64,000 nt of DNA, taken from assembly GCA_022394775.1 (NCBI GenBank), contig JAGFCB010000022.1, positions 62,001 to 126,000 on the forward strand, in the 5' to 3' direction. The DNA is from Candidatus Poribacteria bacterium. GTDB taxonomy: Bacteria; Poribacteria; WGA-4E; WGA-3G. The stretch's first letter is position 1. Every line of letters begins with the position of its first letter. The notes under the pieces were generated by a model. It saw nothing but the letters and a program-made list of their open reading frames with translations. It made no database searches and had not been told where the DNA came from. The translations under genes were made by a program, and so were the position numbers. Shown one piece after another: positions 24,465-33,598 of this stretch.

Positions 24465-27350
24465 CTACTTCATAATCACCATTTTCTGGGTTGCTGTGAA
24501 GTCCCCTGCTGTTAATGTATAGAAATATACGCCGCTTGCAACGAGCTCACCGAGCGCGTTTTTGCCATCCCAATACGCAGCACGTGTCCGATCGTGATAG
24601 ATCCCTAACGGCTGATGTCCAAGTTCTAAAGTTCGCACTCTTTTTCCATCTGCTGTATGGATAGTAAGCGTGACATCTGTAGGTGTTGCCAACTGATAGG
24701 GTATCCATGTCTCTGGGTTGAATGGATTTGGGTAGTTGGGAAGCAGTGCGGTCTCTTGCGGTGTTAGTGCTGCGAGGAGTTGTTGGAGCATTAAAATGCC
24801 GCGTTGGAAGGTTGGGTCTACGAGTCCGACTTGTTGTGCTTCACGGATCCACTGTTGTACATCTCTTCTTGTGAACGGAATTGTCATATTGCTTCTCCAC
24901 GCTGCTGGTGCGGTTGCGGTGTCGGTTATTGCACCAGCGACCAAAGTAAGGTCAACGATATTGACAATCCCATCTCCATTGACATCCGCTAAATTTTCAC
25001 CTGTCTGCGAAAAGTTTGAGGCGACGCGTACCAAGTCTTGGACGTTTACGACCCCATTGCCATCGACATCCCCGAGTAAAAGTGACGGTGTTGTTATTTG
25101 TCCGGTTTTAACGCGCGCGTAGGAAATCCGACCTGCACTATCCGTGAAGAGTACATCAGATAACGTTAGCATAGATGCCTTAGGAGCGATGACCTCAAAC
25201 GTGAGGGTAACGAGTGTCCCAGAACCGCTGGCTTCGCCAGCAAGAGATGTCGCCGCAAGTATTACTCTATTCTCTGTAGCAAGAACAGGTATCGCGAACG
25301 CGTCCGATAACAGATAGTCGCCATTTGTACTTTCAAGATAACGGATGGCAGCGGGATCAAACCGGATGGTTAATTGATAACCTGCCACAGCATTTCCGTC
25401 TGCGATACTGAGAGAAAATGTTAATTGTTCGCCGATAGCGGGTGATTGTACTGGCGATGGCGAAAAACTCACGGTTGCGTACATATTGGTTGGCGGCGTA
25501 AAGTTCCACAGGAGCACTGTGCCATCTAAGCTCCCACTTGCGAGCATGTTTCCATCAGGACTGAATGCGTTGTTTAAGACTCCACTTGTGTGTCCAGTGA
25601 GTGTTTGAACCTGTTCACCAGAGATCGTATCCCACAGCCCGATGGTATCATCTAAACTTGCACTTGCGAGCGTATTCCCATCAGGACTGAATACGAGGTT
25701 AAGGACATAATCCGTATGTCCCGTAAGCGTCTGTTTGTGTTCACCGAAGGCGGCATCCCATAGGCGGATGGTGCCATCGTCACTCCCACTCGCAAGTGTA
25801 ACACCATCAGGGCTGAAGGCAACGCTTCTGACATAATCCGTGTGTCCAGTGAGTGTCTGCAGATGCTGTCCGGAGCCAACATTCCATAGATGAATGGTGC
25901 CATCAGCGTTGCTGCTTGCGAGTGCATTTCCATCAGGGCTGAACGCGAGGCCTAAGACGGCATTTGCATCCTTAATGAGTGTCTGCTGATGTGCACCTGT
26001 GGTAGCATTCCATAAGCGGATAGTGCCATCTAAACTGCCACTTGCGAGCGTCCGCCCATCAGGACTAAACGCAATATCTCTGACGGCATCTATATGTCCG
26101 GTGAGTGTTTGCAGGTGCTGCCCGGCGGTAATATCCCATAGACGAACAGTACCGTCGTCCCCCGCACTTGCGAGTGTATTCCCATCAGGGCTGAAGGCAA
26201 CCGCCCTGACCCAATCTGTATGTCCGGTCAGGATCTGCTGAGATACACCGGAGGTAGCATCCCACAGATGCACTGTGCCGTCCGCGCTCCCACTTGCAAG
26301 TGTTTCTCCATCCGTACTAAATGCAACGCCACCGATATAATCCGTATATCCTGTCAGTGTTTGTCTGATGCCCCCAAAGACAGCATCCCGTAGGAGGACT
26401 GTCCCCTCTGCGCCAGCACTCGCGAGGGTTCCGCCGCTCGAGTTGAATGCGACGCTCAGCACAGTGCGCGTATGTCCGGTGAGTGTCTGCTGATGCTGCC
26501 CTGAAGTCGTATTCCACAAACGGATAGTGGTATCAGCACTGCCACTTGCGAGTGTATTCCCATCAGGGCTGAAGGCTATACCTAAGACAGCCCCCGTATG
26601 TCCAGTCAATGCCCGTTGCAGCACGCCAAAAGTAGCGTGCCATAAGCGAATGGTGCCATCCCTGCTCGCGCTTGCGAGGTTCCCAGCAGTTGCATTGAAA
26701 GCGACACTATAGACAGCGTCCGTATGCCCTGTTAATACCCGTTGTTGTTCCCCGGAGGTGACGTTCCACAGCCGGATAGTACCGTCAGCACCACCACTGG
26801 CAAGGGTTCCGCCAGTTGCATTGAAAGCGATGCTGTAAACAGCATCCGTGTGTTCTGAGAATGTCTGTTGTTGTTCACCTGTGGTAGTATTCCATAAATG
26901 AATAGTGCCATCAGCACTGCTACTGGCAAGGGTCAGATTATCCGTGCCAAAAGCGACGCTATAAACAGTATCCGTGTGTCCTGAGAATGTCCGTTGATGT
27001 TCGCCTGTAGCGGTGTTCCACAGATGGACGGTACCATCCCAACTACCACTTGCGATCATGGTGTTATCGGAACTGAATGCGATACTGCTGGCCCCCTCTG
27101 TATGTCTCGTGAGGAGTGCCACTTCCTCAGAAGTCTGTGTATTATAGAGCCAAATACCGATAGAGGTTGCGACTGCCAAACGTGTGCCATCTGGCGAATA
27201 CTTTAGTTCGCTGATCCACCCTTTACCGAGGCGTGCTTTTGCACCTTGCGGTAAATTGAATGCTGAAGACACTTGGGCAAAACTGTTCAGTGGGTATGTG
27301 CTTAAAAAGATAAATAACGTCAAAAAAATCGAAAGTAGTATTTTTTTCAT
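24465..27350 (-). CDS. Secreted WD40 (14 blades)-cohesin-dockerin protein with sorting domain
   Basis: 961 residues from ATG 27350 (MKKILLSIFLTLFIFLS signal peptide); the track start at 27398 adds 16 unsupported residues. Fourteen consecutive WD40-type blades (TGHTDxVxSVAFSPDGxTLASGS pattern), enough for two seven-bladed propellers. Then a cohesin-like domain (YQLTIRFDPAAIRYLESTNG...), a type I dockerin with two calcium loops (DVDGNGVVNVQDL and DVNGDGIVNIVDL), a linker, and the C-terminal NYPNPFNPETWIPYQL sorting domain. Carrying both cohesin- and dockerin-like modules suggests it can join a larger surface complex. Function inferred from domains only. Confidence 0.85.
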   Translation of the reverse strand: MKKILLSIFLTLFIFLSTYPLNSFAQVSSAFNLPQGAKARLGKGWISELKYSPDGTRLAVATSIGIWLYNTQTSEEVALLTRHTEGASSIAFSSDNTMIASGSWDGTVHLWNTATGEHQRTFSGHTDTVYSVAFGTDNLTLASSSADGTIHLWNTTTGEQQQTFSEHTDAVYSIAFNATGGTLASGGADGTIRLWNVTSGEQQRVLTGHTDAVYSVAFNATAGNLASASRDGTIRLWHATFGVLQRALTGHTGAVLGIAFSPDGNTLASGSADTTIRLWNTTSGQHQQTLTGHTRTVLSVAFNSSGGTLASAGAEGTVLLRDAVFGGIRQTLTGYTDYIGGVAFSTDGETLASGSADGTVHLWDATSGVSQQILTGHTDWVRAVAFSPDGNTLASAGDDGTVRLWDITAGQHLQTLTGHIDAVRDIAFSPDGRTLASGSLDGTIRLWNATTGAHQQTLIKDANAVLGLAFSPDGNALASSNADGTIHLWNVGSGQHLQTLTGHTDYVRSVAFSPDGVTLASGSDDGTIRLWDAAFGEHKQTLTGHTDYVLNLVFSPDGNTLASASLDDTIGLWDTISGEQVQTLTGHTSGVLNNAFSPDGNMLASGSLDGTVLLWNFTPPTNMYATVSFSPSPVQSPAIGEQLTFSLSIADGNAVAGYQLTIRFDPAAIRYLESTNGDYLLSDAFAIPVLATENRVILAATSLAGEASGSGTLVTLTFEVIAPKASMLTLSDVLFTDSAGRISYARVKTGQITTPSLLLGDVDGNGVVNVQDLVRVASNFSQTGENLADVNGDGIVNIVDLTLVAGAITDTATAPAAWRSNMTIPFTRRDVQQWIREAQQVGLVDPTFQRGILMLQQLLAALTPQETALLPNYPNPFNPETWIPYQLATPTDVTLTIHTADGKRVRTLELGHQPLGIYHDRTRAAYWDGKNALGELVASGVYFYTLTAGDFTATQKMVIMK

Positions 27351-27468
27351 TATGAGATATAGATGCTCCAATGTTTGGCGGCCGTAGTGTGTTTGCATAC
27401 AGGTTAGAAACTATTTTTTTTAGTATGCCACGAAAATAGTTGTTAGTTTTTAGTACGCTTCGCTTTAG

Positions 27469-27527
27469 GTTATAAGTTAAGAGCACTTCGTAACAACTCT
27501 CACTGCGAGGCACTCTTAACTTATAAC
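27469..27527. repeat. Perfect 15-bp inverted repeat
   Basis: GTTATAAGTTAAGAG (27469-27483) and CTCTTAACTTATAAC (27513-27527) with a 29-base spacer, between the 2OG oxygenase and the WD40 gene. Similar TTATCGGTTATCAG-type arms appear at 23350-23430. Confidence 0.6.
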
Positions 27528-27562
27528 TTATGACTTATAACTATTTAGTGTTTGCGGTAGAT

Positions 27563-28399
27563 TTAGGACCAGACGAACACTTCGTTATCGTCGGGAGAAT
27601 ACCCGATAAAAACCGCCAAGACGATTCTGGCGCGCGTGCCTTGTACGGGCGGCACTTCATGGATACACCGCGTGTTGAAGAAATAGAGATCACCTTGCTG
27701 CAGATCGACCTGATAGTTTTCTATCCCATTTTCAGCGGCATACCTGTCAAAGGTTTCCTCAGCGATATGGGGTTGAATTTCCTCTGACCAGAGACACCGA
27801 TGTAGGATGGCTTGCGTGCCTTTTCCGTTTTCGTCGGCGTTTTGGACGCATAGCACGCCTGCAAACTGGTGCTCAAAGCGATACACTTCATAATTGGTGC
27901 GCTGTTCGCGGTACTTGACGTGATCGATGTGTGGCTTGTAACTATGCGTCTCGTAATGGACTCTGAAGATGGCGGGACCGTAGCGTGCGCCATCGGGTTC
28001 CCGCGCAGTTTTTACTTCTTTTCCTGGTGAGAGTGTAGCAAGCGAGTCGTAGATGAGGTCAACAGGGTTATCAAATCCGTCAAATAGGAAGCTAAAGAGG
28101 TGTTCTGTCGCTTCGGCGTGTGCCAAAAATTTTGCCTTATCACTGCCACGGTTACCGAGGCTGGTGCCGATGTCAATACGGGTGCGTCTGTCAATTGAGT
28201 TAACATCGGCTTCATCGCGCATCAAGCCCATATTTGTGAACCGATCAATGAGTCCGTGGCACTGGGTGGGAGAGTAGGCGTTTCGGAGAATGATGGCAGG
28301 CACTTCCGCTTGGGAGAGGGCATAAATTGGATCGCTATAGGTTTGGCAAACCGTTTCAAGATCGGGCTCCGCTGGGAACCAGTTGTTTATGGGATTCAT
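27563..28399 (-). CDS. 2-oxoglutarate/Fe(II) dioxygenase
   Basis: 278 residues from ATG 28399, preceded by the ribosome site GGAGGT; the track start at 28480 runs into the previous gene. The iron-binding facial triad is seen as SYKPHIDHVKYR (HxD) and TRCIHEVPPVQGTRARIVL (distal His and the 2OG-binding Arg), the layout of prolyl-4-hydroxylase-like 2OG oxygenases. It would hydroxylate or demethylate an unknown substrate with O2 and 2-oxoglutarate. It starts 20 bases after the AAA-nuclease gene, so the two are co-transcribed. Confidence 0.85.
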   Translation of the reverse strand: MNPINNWFPAEPDLETVCQTYSDPIYALSQAEVPAIILRNAYSPTQCHGLIDRFTNMGLMRDEADVNSIDRRTRIDIGTSLGNRGSDKAKFLAHAEATEHLFSFLFDGFDNPVDLIYDSLATLSPGKEVKTAREPDGARYGPAIFRVHYETHSYKPHIDHVKYREQRTNYEVYRFEHQFAGVLCVQNADENGKGTQAILHRCLWSEEIQPHIAEETFDRYAAENGIENYQVDLQQGDLYFFNTRCIHEVPPVQGTRARIVLAVFIGYSPDDNEVFVWS

Positions 28400-28418
28400 G
28401 GTAACCTCCGTCACTTTA

Positions 28419-30056
28419 CTAAGAGAACCGTGATTCAGACTGAACCTCTGAAGGGCGTTTTTGCATAACAGGAATAACATAACTGCGAATGGTCAGTCCA
28501 TCCAAGATGTCTGTTTCTAATTGCGGCTTGGGGTTTTCTCGATAATCGAAGACGACATAATAGCCTTCCATTGCCCCTTCGGACTTCAGGTATGCGGCGA
28601 GCTGATGCTTTCCTACCTGATAGTGTCGTTCGTTTCGCCATACCTTTGTTTCGATGATGTATTGCTGTCTGTTGTGTGAGATGATAATATCTGCTCTGCC
28701 TCTACCTGTAGGAACTTCTAACCGTATTGTAGCGTGTACAATTTTGACGAATTCATCAAGATAGGCGAACAGAAGGTATTGTCCGACGAATTCCTTTGGT
28801 GTATCGGGAACCTGTAATATTCTGAAGCCCGCGCGTGCGATGAAATTCTTGAAGTTGTTGAGGAGTGTATGCATCTGGATCCGTCCGGTTGCTGCGATGT
28901 ATCCTGTAAAGTCAATGGGTCCTTCTTCTGGGAAGTATTGGTTTTCAAGTCCATTGATGAGAGGTCTAAGGGCTTGGATGATGCAATGGAGATAGATAGG
29001 ATTGAGGATCTGGCACATTCCGTCTTCTCCTCTCACAATGATCCCATAAGTGGCGAGTTCACTAACGATTTCGTCATGTAGCGTGAAATTAATGCTGCTG
29101 CCATAAAAAGCGATTTGCATAAGCATTTTTTCAAAGCGTGGGTTTCTGCGGATATTTGTAATAAGATGCTCAATGTTGGTATTTCTTTCTTCGATCAGAC
29201 GGGTATATGCTTGTGAGAAGTGGTGCATCTGAATGGTGTCGGTTTTGGGTATGTCAAGTTCCGCTGTAAGAATCTGGGCGCACCTGTTAACAAGAAAGGG
29301 TTGCCCTGCGGTCTGTTTATGAAGTAAGTCAATTACTTCCGATGCGAAGGCTTGTCCGACATCGTCGGTATACTGTGAGAGTAGTTCGCGGACTTGCGCC
29401 GCTGTGAAGTTTGGTAACGTGAATTCATCTTGTATATTGAAAGGTGAGATTGAGGAATCATAGTTTAATTGCGTTATGTTCTTAACGCCGACAATGCCGA
29501 CACTGTAAGGGGATCGGATCTCGCGACCTGTAAGATATATCCGGCGGAGCGTATGGAGAAAATCACTGACGGTGGTTTGTGGGATACCGTCAAATTCGTC
29601 GATAATCAGAGCAAGGCGCGGCGGTACGCGTGTGGAAAGTTCGTCCATAAGCATACGTGGCAATTGCCGAAAGAAACGCCGCATTGCGGCGTGGCTGATC
29701 ATTTGTGTATGCTCCAAAAATTGGAGGAGTTCCGGAGAAGGTATGAGGTTGTGGGATGCAAGCCCTTCCTCAATTTCCTCGCGAATATCTTCAAGGAGAT
29801 CTGCGTAAAAAGCCTCAGGCGTATAATTTTTATACATCTCAAAATTGAGTTGGATTGGGAAATAGGCACTTTCGTTTTTCACGAGTACCTTAAGAACTTC
29901 TTGGAAGAACGTGGTTTTGCCGCTCTGTCGCGGGGCGAACAGCACGATGTATCGTCCCTGTTTAACGCGGTTAATGTAATCAGCAAGTTCCTCGCTGCGC
30001 GCAACGACATAGTGATCCTTGGAATTGACGGGACCTTGCGTTCCAAATTCTCTCAC
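28419..30056 (-). CDS. AAA ATPase with C-terminal PD-(D/E)XK nuclease-like domain
   Basis: About 545 residues. I prefer GTG 30056 (VREFGTQGPV) because AGGGGA lies before it; the track uses a TTG at 30095 with no ribosome site. Walker A FAPRQSGKTTFFQ, Walker B LALIIDEFDGIP, then a helical/wHTH region and a C-terminal GRADIIISHNRQQYIIETKV carrying the D...ExK nuclease signature. These STAND-like AAA-nuclease proteins are common in Bacteroidetes and environmental phyla; defence or DNA-processing roles have been proposed but none is proven. Middle gene of a PhyH/ATPase/2OG oxygenase cluster. Confidence 0.82.
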   Translation of the reverse strand: MREFGTQGPVNSKDHYVVARSEELADYINRVKQGRYIVLFAPRQSGKTTFFQEVLKVLVKNESAYFPIQLNFEMYKNYTPEAFYADLLEDIREEIEEGLASHNLIPSPELLQFLEHTQMISHAAMRRFFRQLPRMLMDELSTRVPPRLALIIDEFDGIPQTTVSDFLHTLRRIYLTGREIRSPYSVGIVGVKNITQLNYDSSISPFNIQDEFTLPNFTAAQVRELLSQYTDDVGQAFASEVIDLLHKQTAGQPFLVNRCAQILTAELDIPKTDTIQMHHFSQAYTRLIEERNTNIEHLITNIRRNPRFEKMLMQIAFYGSSINFTLHDEIVSELATYGIIVRGEDGMCQILNPIYLHCIIQALRPLINGLENQYFPEEGPIDFTGYIAATGRIQMHTLLNNFKNFIARAGFRILQVPDTPKEFVGQYLLFAYLDEFVKIVHATIRLEVPTGRGRADIIISHNRQQYIIETKVWRNERHYQVGKHQLAAYLKSEGAMEGYYVVFDYRENPKPQLETDILDGLTIRSYVIPVMQKRPSEVQSESRFS

Positions 30057-30152
30057 TGCTTTTCCCCTGCTTTTTGGGAGATGGCTTTCACTCAAAAACC
30101 ATCAACGAAAAAAGCGGCAACTCTCAAGCTGACTGCCAATTCACAGCCGCAA

Positions 30153-30992
30153 TCAGAATCTCGGATTAAAGAGGTAATCGTAATCATCTATTTTCGGGTC
30201 AACAAAGTCAAGGAACTCAGCATTATGGTCAAGCTCGCTATTCTCAAAGGCGGGTTCGCATCCAATTTTATACTTCAGTTTACGGTTGGATCCGAGCCAA
30301 GAGACACGGTGAATCATCGCTATCATGTGGCGAGGCTTGTCAGATGGGTTAGGGACACCCCGGTGCCAGAGTCGCATGTCTCGAATAAGTATGCTTCCCT
30401 TCTTCGCATTTCCACGGATAGGTGGCACGATTTTACGGCGTGCTTCCTCCTCTTCTGCCTCTATCCCACGTCCACTGACCACCAGATGTGAGCCTGGCCA
30501 GAGTTCGACACTGCCGTTTTCCTCTGTTGTCTCCTGAGGTGAAATATTAACAACAACCTCGGTTGTCGGGTGTGCCACCTTTTGATCTGGCCATAGGTGA
30601 GCACCGTCTCTGTGAAGCGGTTGGGTGGTGCTACCGGGGCAATTCGTATTGCCGTTGTAAAAGTTGTTGTACAGACCGGGACCGAGGAGTTCTTTTGTCA
30701 CTTGTATGACATAAGGGTTCGCGACGACATCCTTAAACATGTAGGGCGCGTACGGGGGTGGTCCTTGTTGGAGGTGTCCCTTAAGCCCACCTGCCCCGCC
30801 CCATCTCTCAGCATTAATCAGGATCTGGGAGTCAGCATCCATCCGTTCGCGAAGAATATCCAAGTGTTCATGGCTAACGACATTTTCTAAAATCACGTAG
30901 CCATCGGCGCGAATAGCGTCTACAGCTTGCTGAGTGTGTGTATCCGAGAGTTTTCCTGCGGTTAATTCTTTCGGTTGAACTGTTATTTCCAT
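30153..30992 (-). CDS. Phytanoyl-CoA dioxygenase (PhyH) family protein
   Basis: 279 residues. Iron ligands HRDGAHLWP (HxD) and MRLWHRGVPNPSDKPRHM (distal His, with the 2OG-binding Arg). N-terminal VDAIRADGYVILENVVSHE is the usual PhyH opening. Cytoplasmic Fe(II)/2OG oxygenase of unknown substrate; poribacteria carry many such paralogues. It ends about 100 bases before the AAA-nuclease start, likely the same transcript. Confidence 0.88.
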   Translation of the reverse strand: MEITVQPKELTAGKLSDTHTQQAVDAIRADGYVILENVVSHEHLDILRERMDADSQILINAERWGGAGGLKGHLQQGPPPYAPYMFKDVVANPYVIQVTKELLGPGLYNNFYNGNTNCPGSTTQPLHRDGAHLWPDQKVAHPTTEVVVNISPQETTEENGSVELWPGSHLVVSGRGIEAEEEEARRKIVPPIRGNAKKGSILIRDMRLWHRGVPNPSDKPRHMIAMIHRVSWLGSNRKLKYKIGCEPAFENSELDHNAEFLDFVDPKIDDYDYLFNPRF

Positions 30993-31023
30993 TTTTTTAC
31001 GATTAAACTTTCGCTCCGTATTT

Positions 31024-31082
31024 TAATTAACCCCCTAAATCCCGTTATCAGGGGACTTTAAGAGGAAATGCGTAAGTCCTAT
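31024..31082. repeat. Family B right-end fragment
   Basis: TTATCAGGGGACTTTAAGAG followed by GAAATGCGTAAGTCCTA, matching the right half of 43635-43790. The left end is absent. Confidence 0.6.
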
Positions 31083-31135
31083 TAATGAAAAGTTTCCTAT
31101 TCTGCTCGCTCCAGTAGCAGGCGATCCCTCGGTTT

Positions 31136-32500
31136 TCAATTTGTTAAGGCATCAAAAAATTCGGCATAGAGTGCTTGAACAGCAGTCTCCATATCTCCAG
31201 ATTTTATGCCGAACATCATGCTAACCTCGTTGGAGCCTTGATTAATCATTTCGATGTTCACATTAGCACCGGCTAATGCCCCTGAGGCACGGGAGGCGAT
31301 GCCGACGGTATGGCGCATCCCTTCACCGACAACCATGACTAAAGCCAATCCCTTTTCTACGGAGATGTCTTCAGGGGCAAGTATTTGTCGGATCTGTTCA
31401 ATAACTCTTTTTTCTTTTTGTGCCGAGAAGTTTTCTTCACGGATAATGACTGACATGTTATCGATACCAGACGGAACATGCTCAAAAGAGATTTCTTCAG
31501 CTTCCAAGATCTGCAGTAACCGGCGCCCAAACCCAATCTCTCGATTCATAAGGTATTTGCTGAGGTATATGCAGCAAACGCCTTCCATTGCAGCAATCCC
31601 GGCAATCGGAATGTCCGTTGATTTTCGGTTTGGCAGGATCAGCGTGCCGTCTGCTTTTGGATTATTGGTATTTCGGATGTTAACAGGCACGTGTGCGCGA
31701 TAGACCGGTTCGAGCGCCTCGTCGTGAAACACAGAAAATCCGGCGTAAGAGAGTTCGCGCATCTCACGATAGGTTAACTCAGTAATCGGTGCTGGATCTT
31801 TGACGATAGATGGATTCGCTGCGAACACAGAGTCGACATCGGTGAAGTTCTCATATACCTCCGCGCGAACAGCACTGGCAAGAATAGCACCCGTAATATC
31901 TGAGCCGCCGCGCGAAAAAGTGACGACGTTCCCTTGTTTTGAATAGCCGAAGAAACCAGGGAAGATCGTAATTCCGGGACGTTCGTGTAGATCGCGCAGG
32001 CGGTTATACGCTTCTGGTAAGACCTGGGCATTGCCGGGTTCATCAGAGAGCAATAAACCTGCGTCCTTCGGGTTCACATAATGGGCATCTACACCTCGTG
32101 CTTGCAGTACTTGTGCGATGAGGCGAGCGCAGTTGTCTTCACCCCCTGCTTTCATTGTATCCATATAGAGATCGGCATCGGTTGTGCTGTTCTCCAGCCG
32201 TTGTGTTAGATCACGGGCAATGGGTTCAACCACCTCAGCAGGCAATCCTAATTCAGCGGCGATGCTACGGTAACGTTCGACGACTTCAGCGCATTCGGAT
32301 GCCCCGATTTTTCCAGCGAGGCGTTGCGATGCTGCGGCAATGAGCAGATCCGTCACTTTGATGTCTTGGCTGTGCCGTTTTCCGGGTGCGGAGACAACAA
32401 TGAGGCGGCGTCCCGGATCAGCGGTGATGATGTCACAAACTTGGCTCACTTGCTCCGCTGAGGCGAGGGAACTTCCGCCAAATTTTGATACTTTTAACAA
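31136..32500 (-). CDS. lysC: Aspartate kinase
   Basis: 454 residues. Amino acid kinase domain opens LKVSKFGGSSLASAEQV, with FSRGGSDITGAILASAV for substrate and ATP binding. Two C-terminal ACT domains follow (GIAAMEGVCCIYLSKYL and ALVMVVGEGMRHTVGIASR). It phosphorylates aspartate, the first step to lysine, threonine and methionine, and the ACT domains imply end-product inhibition. Start is TTG 32500 with a GGAGG site seven bases upstream. A family A element forms the region directly upstream. Pathway partner of threonine synthase at 9 kb. Confidence 0.9.
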   Translation of the reverse strand: MLKVSKFGGSSLASAEQVSQVCDIITADPGRRLIVVSAPGKRHSQDIKVTDLLIAAASQRLAGKIGASECAEVVERYRSIAAELGLPAEVVEPIARDLTQRLENSTTDADLYMDTMKAGGEDNCARLIAQVLQARGVDAHYVNPKDAGLLLSDEPGNAQVLPEAYNRLRDLHERPGITIFPGFFGYSKQGNVVTFSRGGSDITGAILASAVRAEVYENFTDVDSVFAANPSIVKDPAPITELTYREMRELSYAGFSVFHDEALEPVYRAHVPVNIRNTNNPKADGTLILPNRKSTDIPIAGIAAMEGVCCIYLSKYLMNREIGFGRRLLQILEAEEISFEHVPSGIDNMSVIIREENFSAQKEKRVIEQIRQILAPEDISVEKGLALVMVVGEGMRHTVGIASRASGALAGANVNIEMINQGSNEVSMMFGIKSGDMETAVQALYAEFFDALTN

Positions 32501-32524
32501 TCCGAATCCTCCAATTTTTTATAT

Positions 32525-32638
32525 TATAAACCTACAATTAACGAGACATCCATAGAAGGCTGGGTTCCAAACCCAGCCTGCATGAGAGGTAGGTTTGTTA
32601 TTTTCTAAAGTGTTGATTTATTTTTCGGTTTTACTATA
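32525..32638. repeat. Family A MITE-like element, near-intact copy
   Basis: Starts TATAAACCTACAATTAACGA and ends GGTTTTACTATA, with GGCTGGGTTCCAAACCCAGC+C at 32558-32578. About 90 percent identical by eye to 11985-12101. It sits directly before aspartate kinase on the minus strand. Confidence 0.8.
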
Positions 32639-32674
32639 TTTCGTCAAGTCGTTTAGGACTTGAAGGGAACCAAA

Positions 32675-33400
32675 CTATTTTTTCAGATGTGAGACGTGTG
32701 TGCCTTCGGCTGGCTGAAACTGCTGTGAATTTTCACCTTTGTAATGACATATAAAACTCCGCCGCCATCGGTCATGCGTCTTGTTCATATAGGAGCCGTG
32801 AATAACCTTACCATCAAAGAAAAGCGCGTCACCGGGCGACATGTCGATGCCCAATTCTTCACCGCTCGCCGGTTTGACGGCTTGTACATTTGTAAACGAA
32901 ATGGCAGTGTCTGCGGCTTCAACAGCAAACAGTCCGTGTTTATGGGAACGTGGGATAAGCACCATGCGTCCAACAGCGTCGTCGGATGTATCCAATGCGA
33001 CCCAAACGCCGATGAGAGGATCTATGGTGATGTACTGTTCATCTTGATGGAGTGCCTGACCGCGTGCACCGGGCGGTTTGAAGTAGATCATTGTTTGTAA
33101 CAACACCGGCGTATCGTCAATCAGTTGTTCAGTAACGCTAAGCAGGTTCGTATCCGCTGCCCATTCTTGGGTGAGTTCGTCCCAGTTGTGCATATTAATC
33201 ATGCGTGGGAATTGGTGATTTGGGTCATCGGCATGGTCGGTTGTGCCGCCGGAGTCGCCGGGTTTCGGACCTTCTGCCCGGCGTTTCATGTAATGCTCGC
33301 GCATTGACGTCACTGTGGCTATATCAAAGAGATTTGGAACGACCACGAAACCCTGCTCTTTGTAGTGGTCTCGTTGTTGAGGCGTTAAGGGCATGGACAC
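32675..33400 (-). CDS. Phytanoyl-CoA dioxygenase (PhyH) family protein
   Basis: 241 residues. HxD in RGQALHQDEQYITIDP, distal His in FFDGKVIHGSYMNKTHDRWR followed by RSFICHY with the 2OG Arg. Opening QQRDHYKEQGFVVVPNLFD is typical of the family. Fe(II)/2OG oxygenase, substrate unknown. Divergently transcribed from the ThuA gene with 198 bases between them. Ribosome site AGGAGA before ATG 33400. Confidence 0.88.
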   Translation of the reverse strand: MSMPLTPQQRDHYKEQGFVVVPNLFDIATVTSMREHYMKRRAEGPKPGDSGGTTDHADDPNHQFPRMINMHNWDELTQEWAADTNLLSVTEQLIDDTPVLLQTMIYFKPPGARGQALHQDEQYITIDPLIGVWVALDTSDDAVGRMVLIPRSHKHGLFAVEAADTAISFTNVQAVKPASGEELGIDMSPGDALFFDGKVIHGSYMNKTHDRWRRSFICHYKGENSQQFQPAEGTHVSHLKK

Positions 33401-33534
33401 GTTCTCCTGCAGGTTACCAGTCCGGTTTGGATATTGTTTTGAGCCTGTCTTTTAATTTTATGGTAATTTCGGATATTTGTCAAAGTTTTTTATGTATCTG
33501 TGCGGGTCGTTTAATTCTCTGTAACACATTCAAC

Positions 33535-33563
33535 GTGACTTTCTCAGGAAGATATGCTATACT
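33535..33563 (+). promoter_or_regulatory. Sigma-70 promoter for the ThuA gene
   Basis: GTGACT (33535-33540), 17 bases, TATACT (33558-33563), 35 bases before ATG 33599. Confidence 0.6.
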
Positions 33564-33598
33564 TATGCAAAATCTTATGTTATGGAGTTTATTTTTTG

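Noticed and set aside
29469-30491. Plus-strand 340-residue ORF
   Set aside because: Runs through parts of two well-supported minus-strand genes (AAA-nuclease and PhyH) and the gap between; no domain or ribosome site.
32501-32674. Lysine riboswitch upstream of aspartate kinase
   Set aside because: The space is almost entirely a family A MITE-like element, and the start-proximal 20 bases cannot hold an aptamer.
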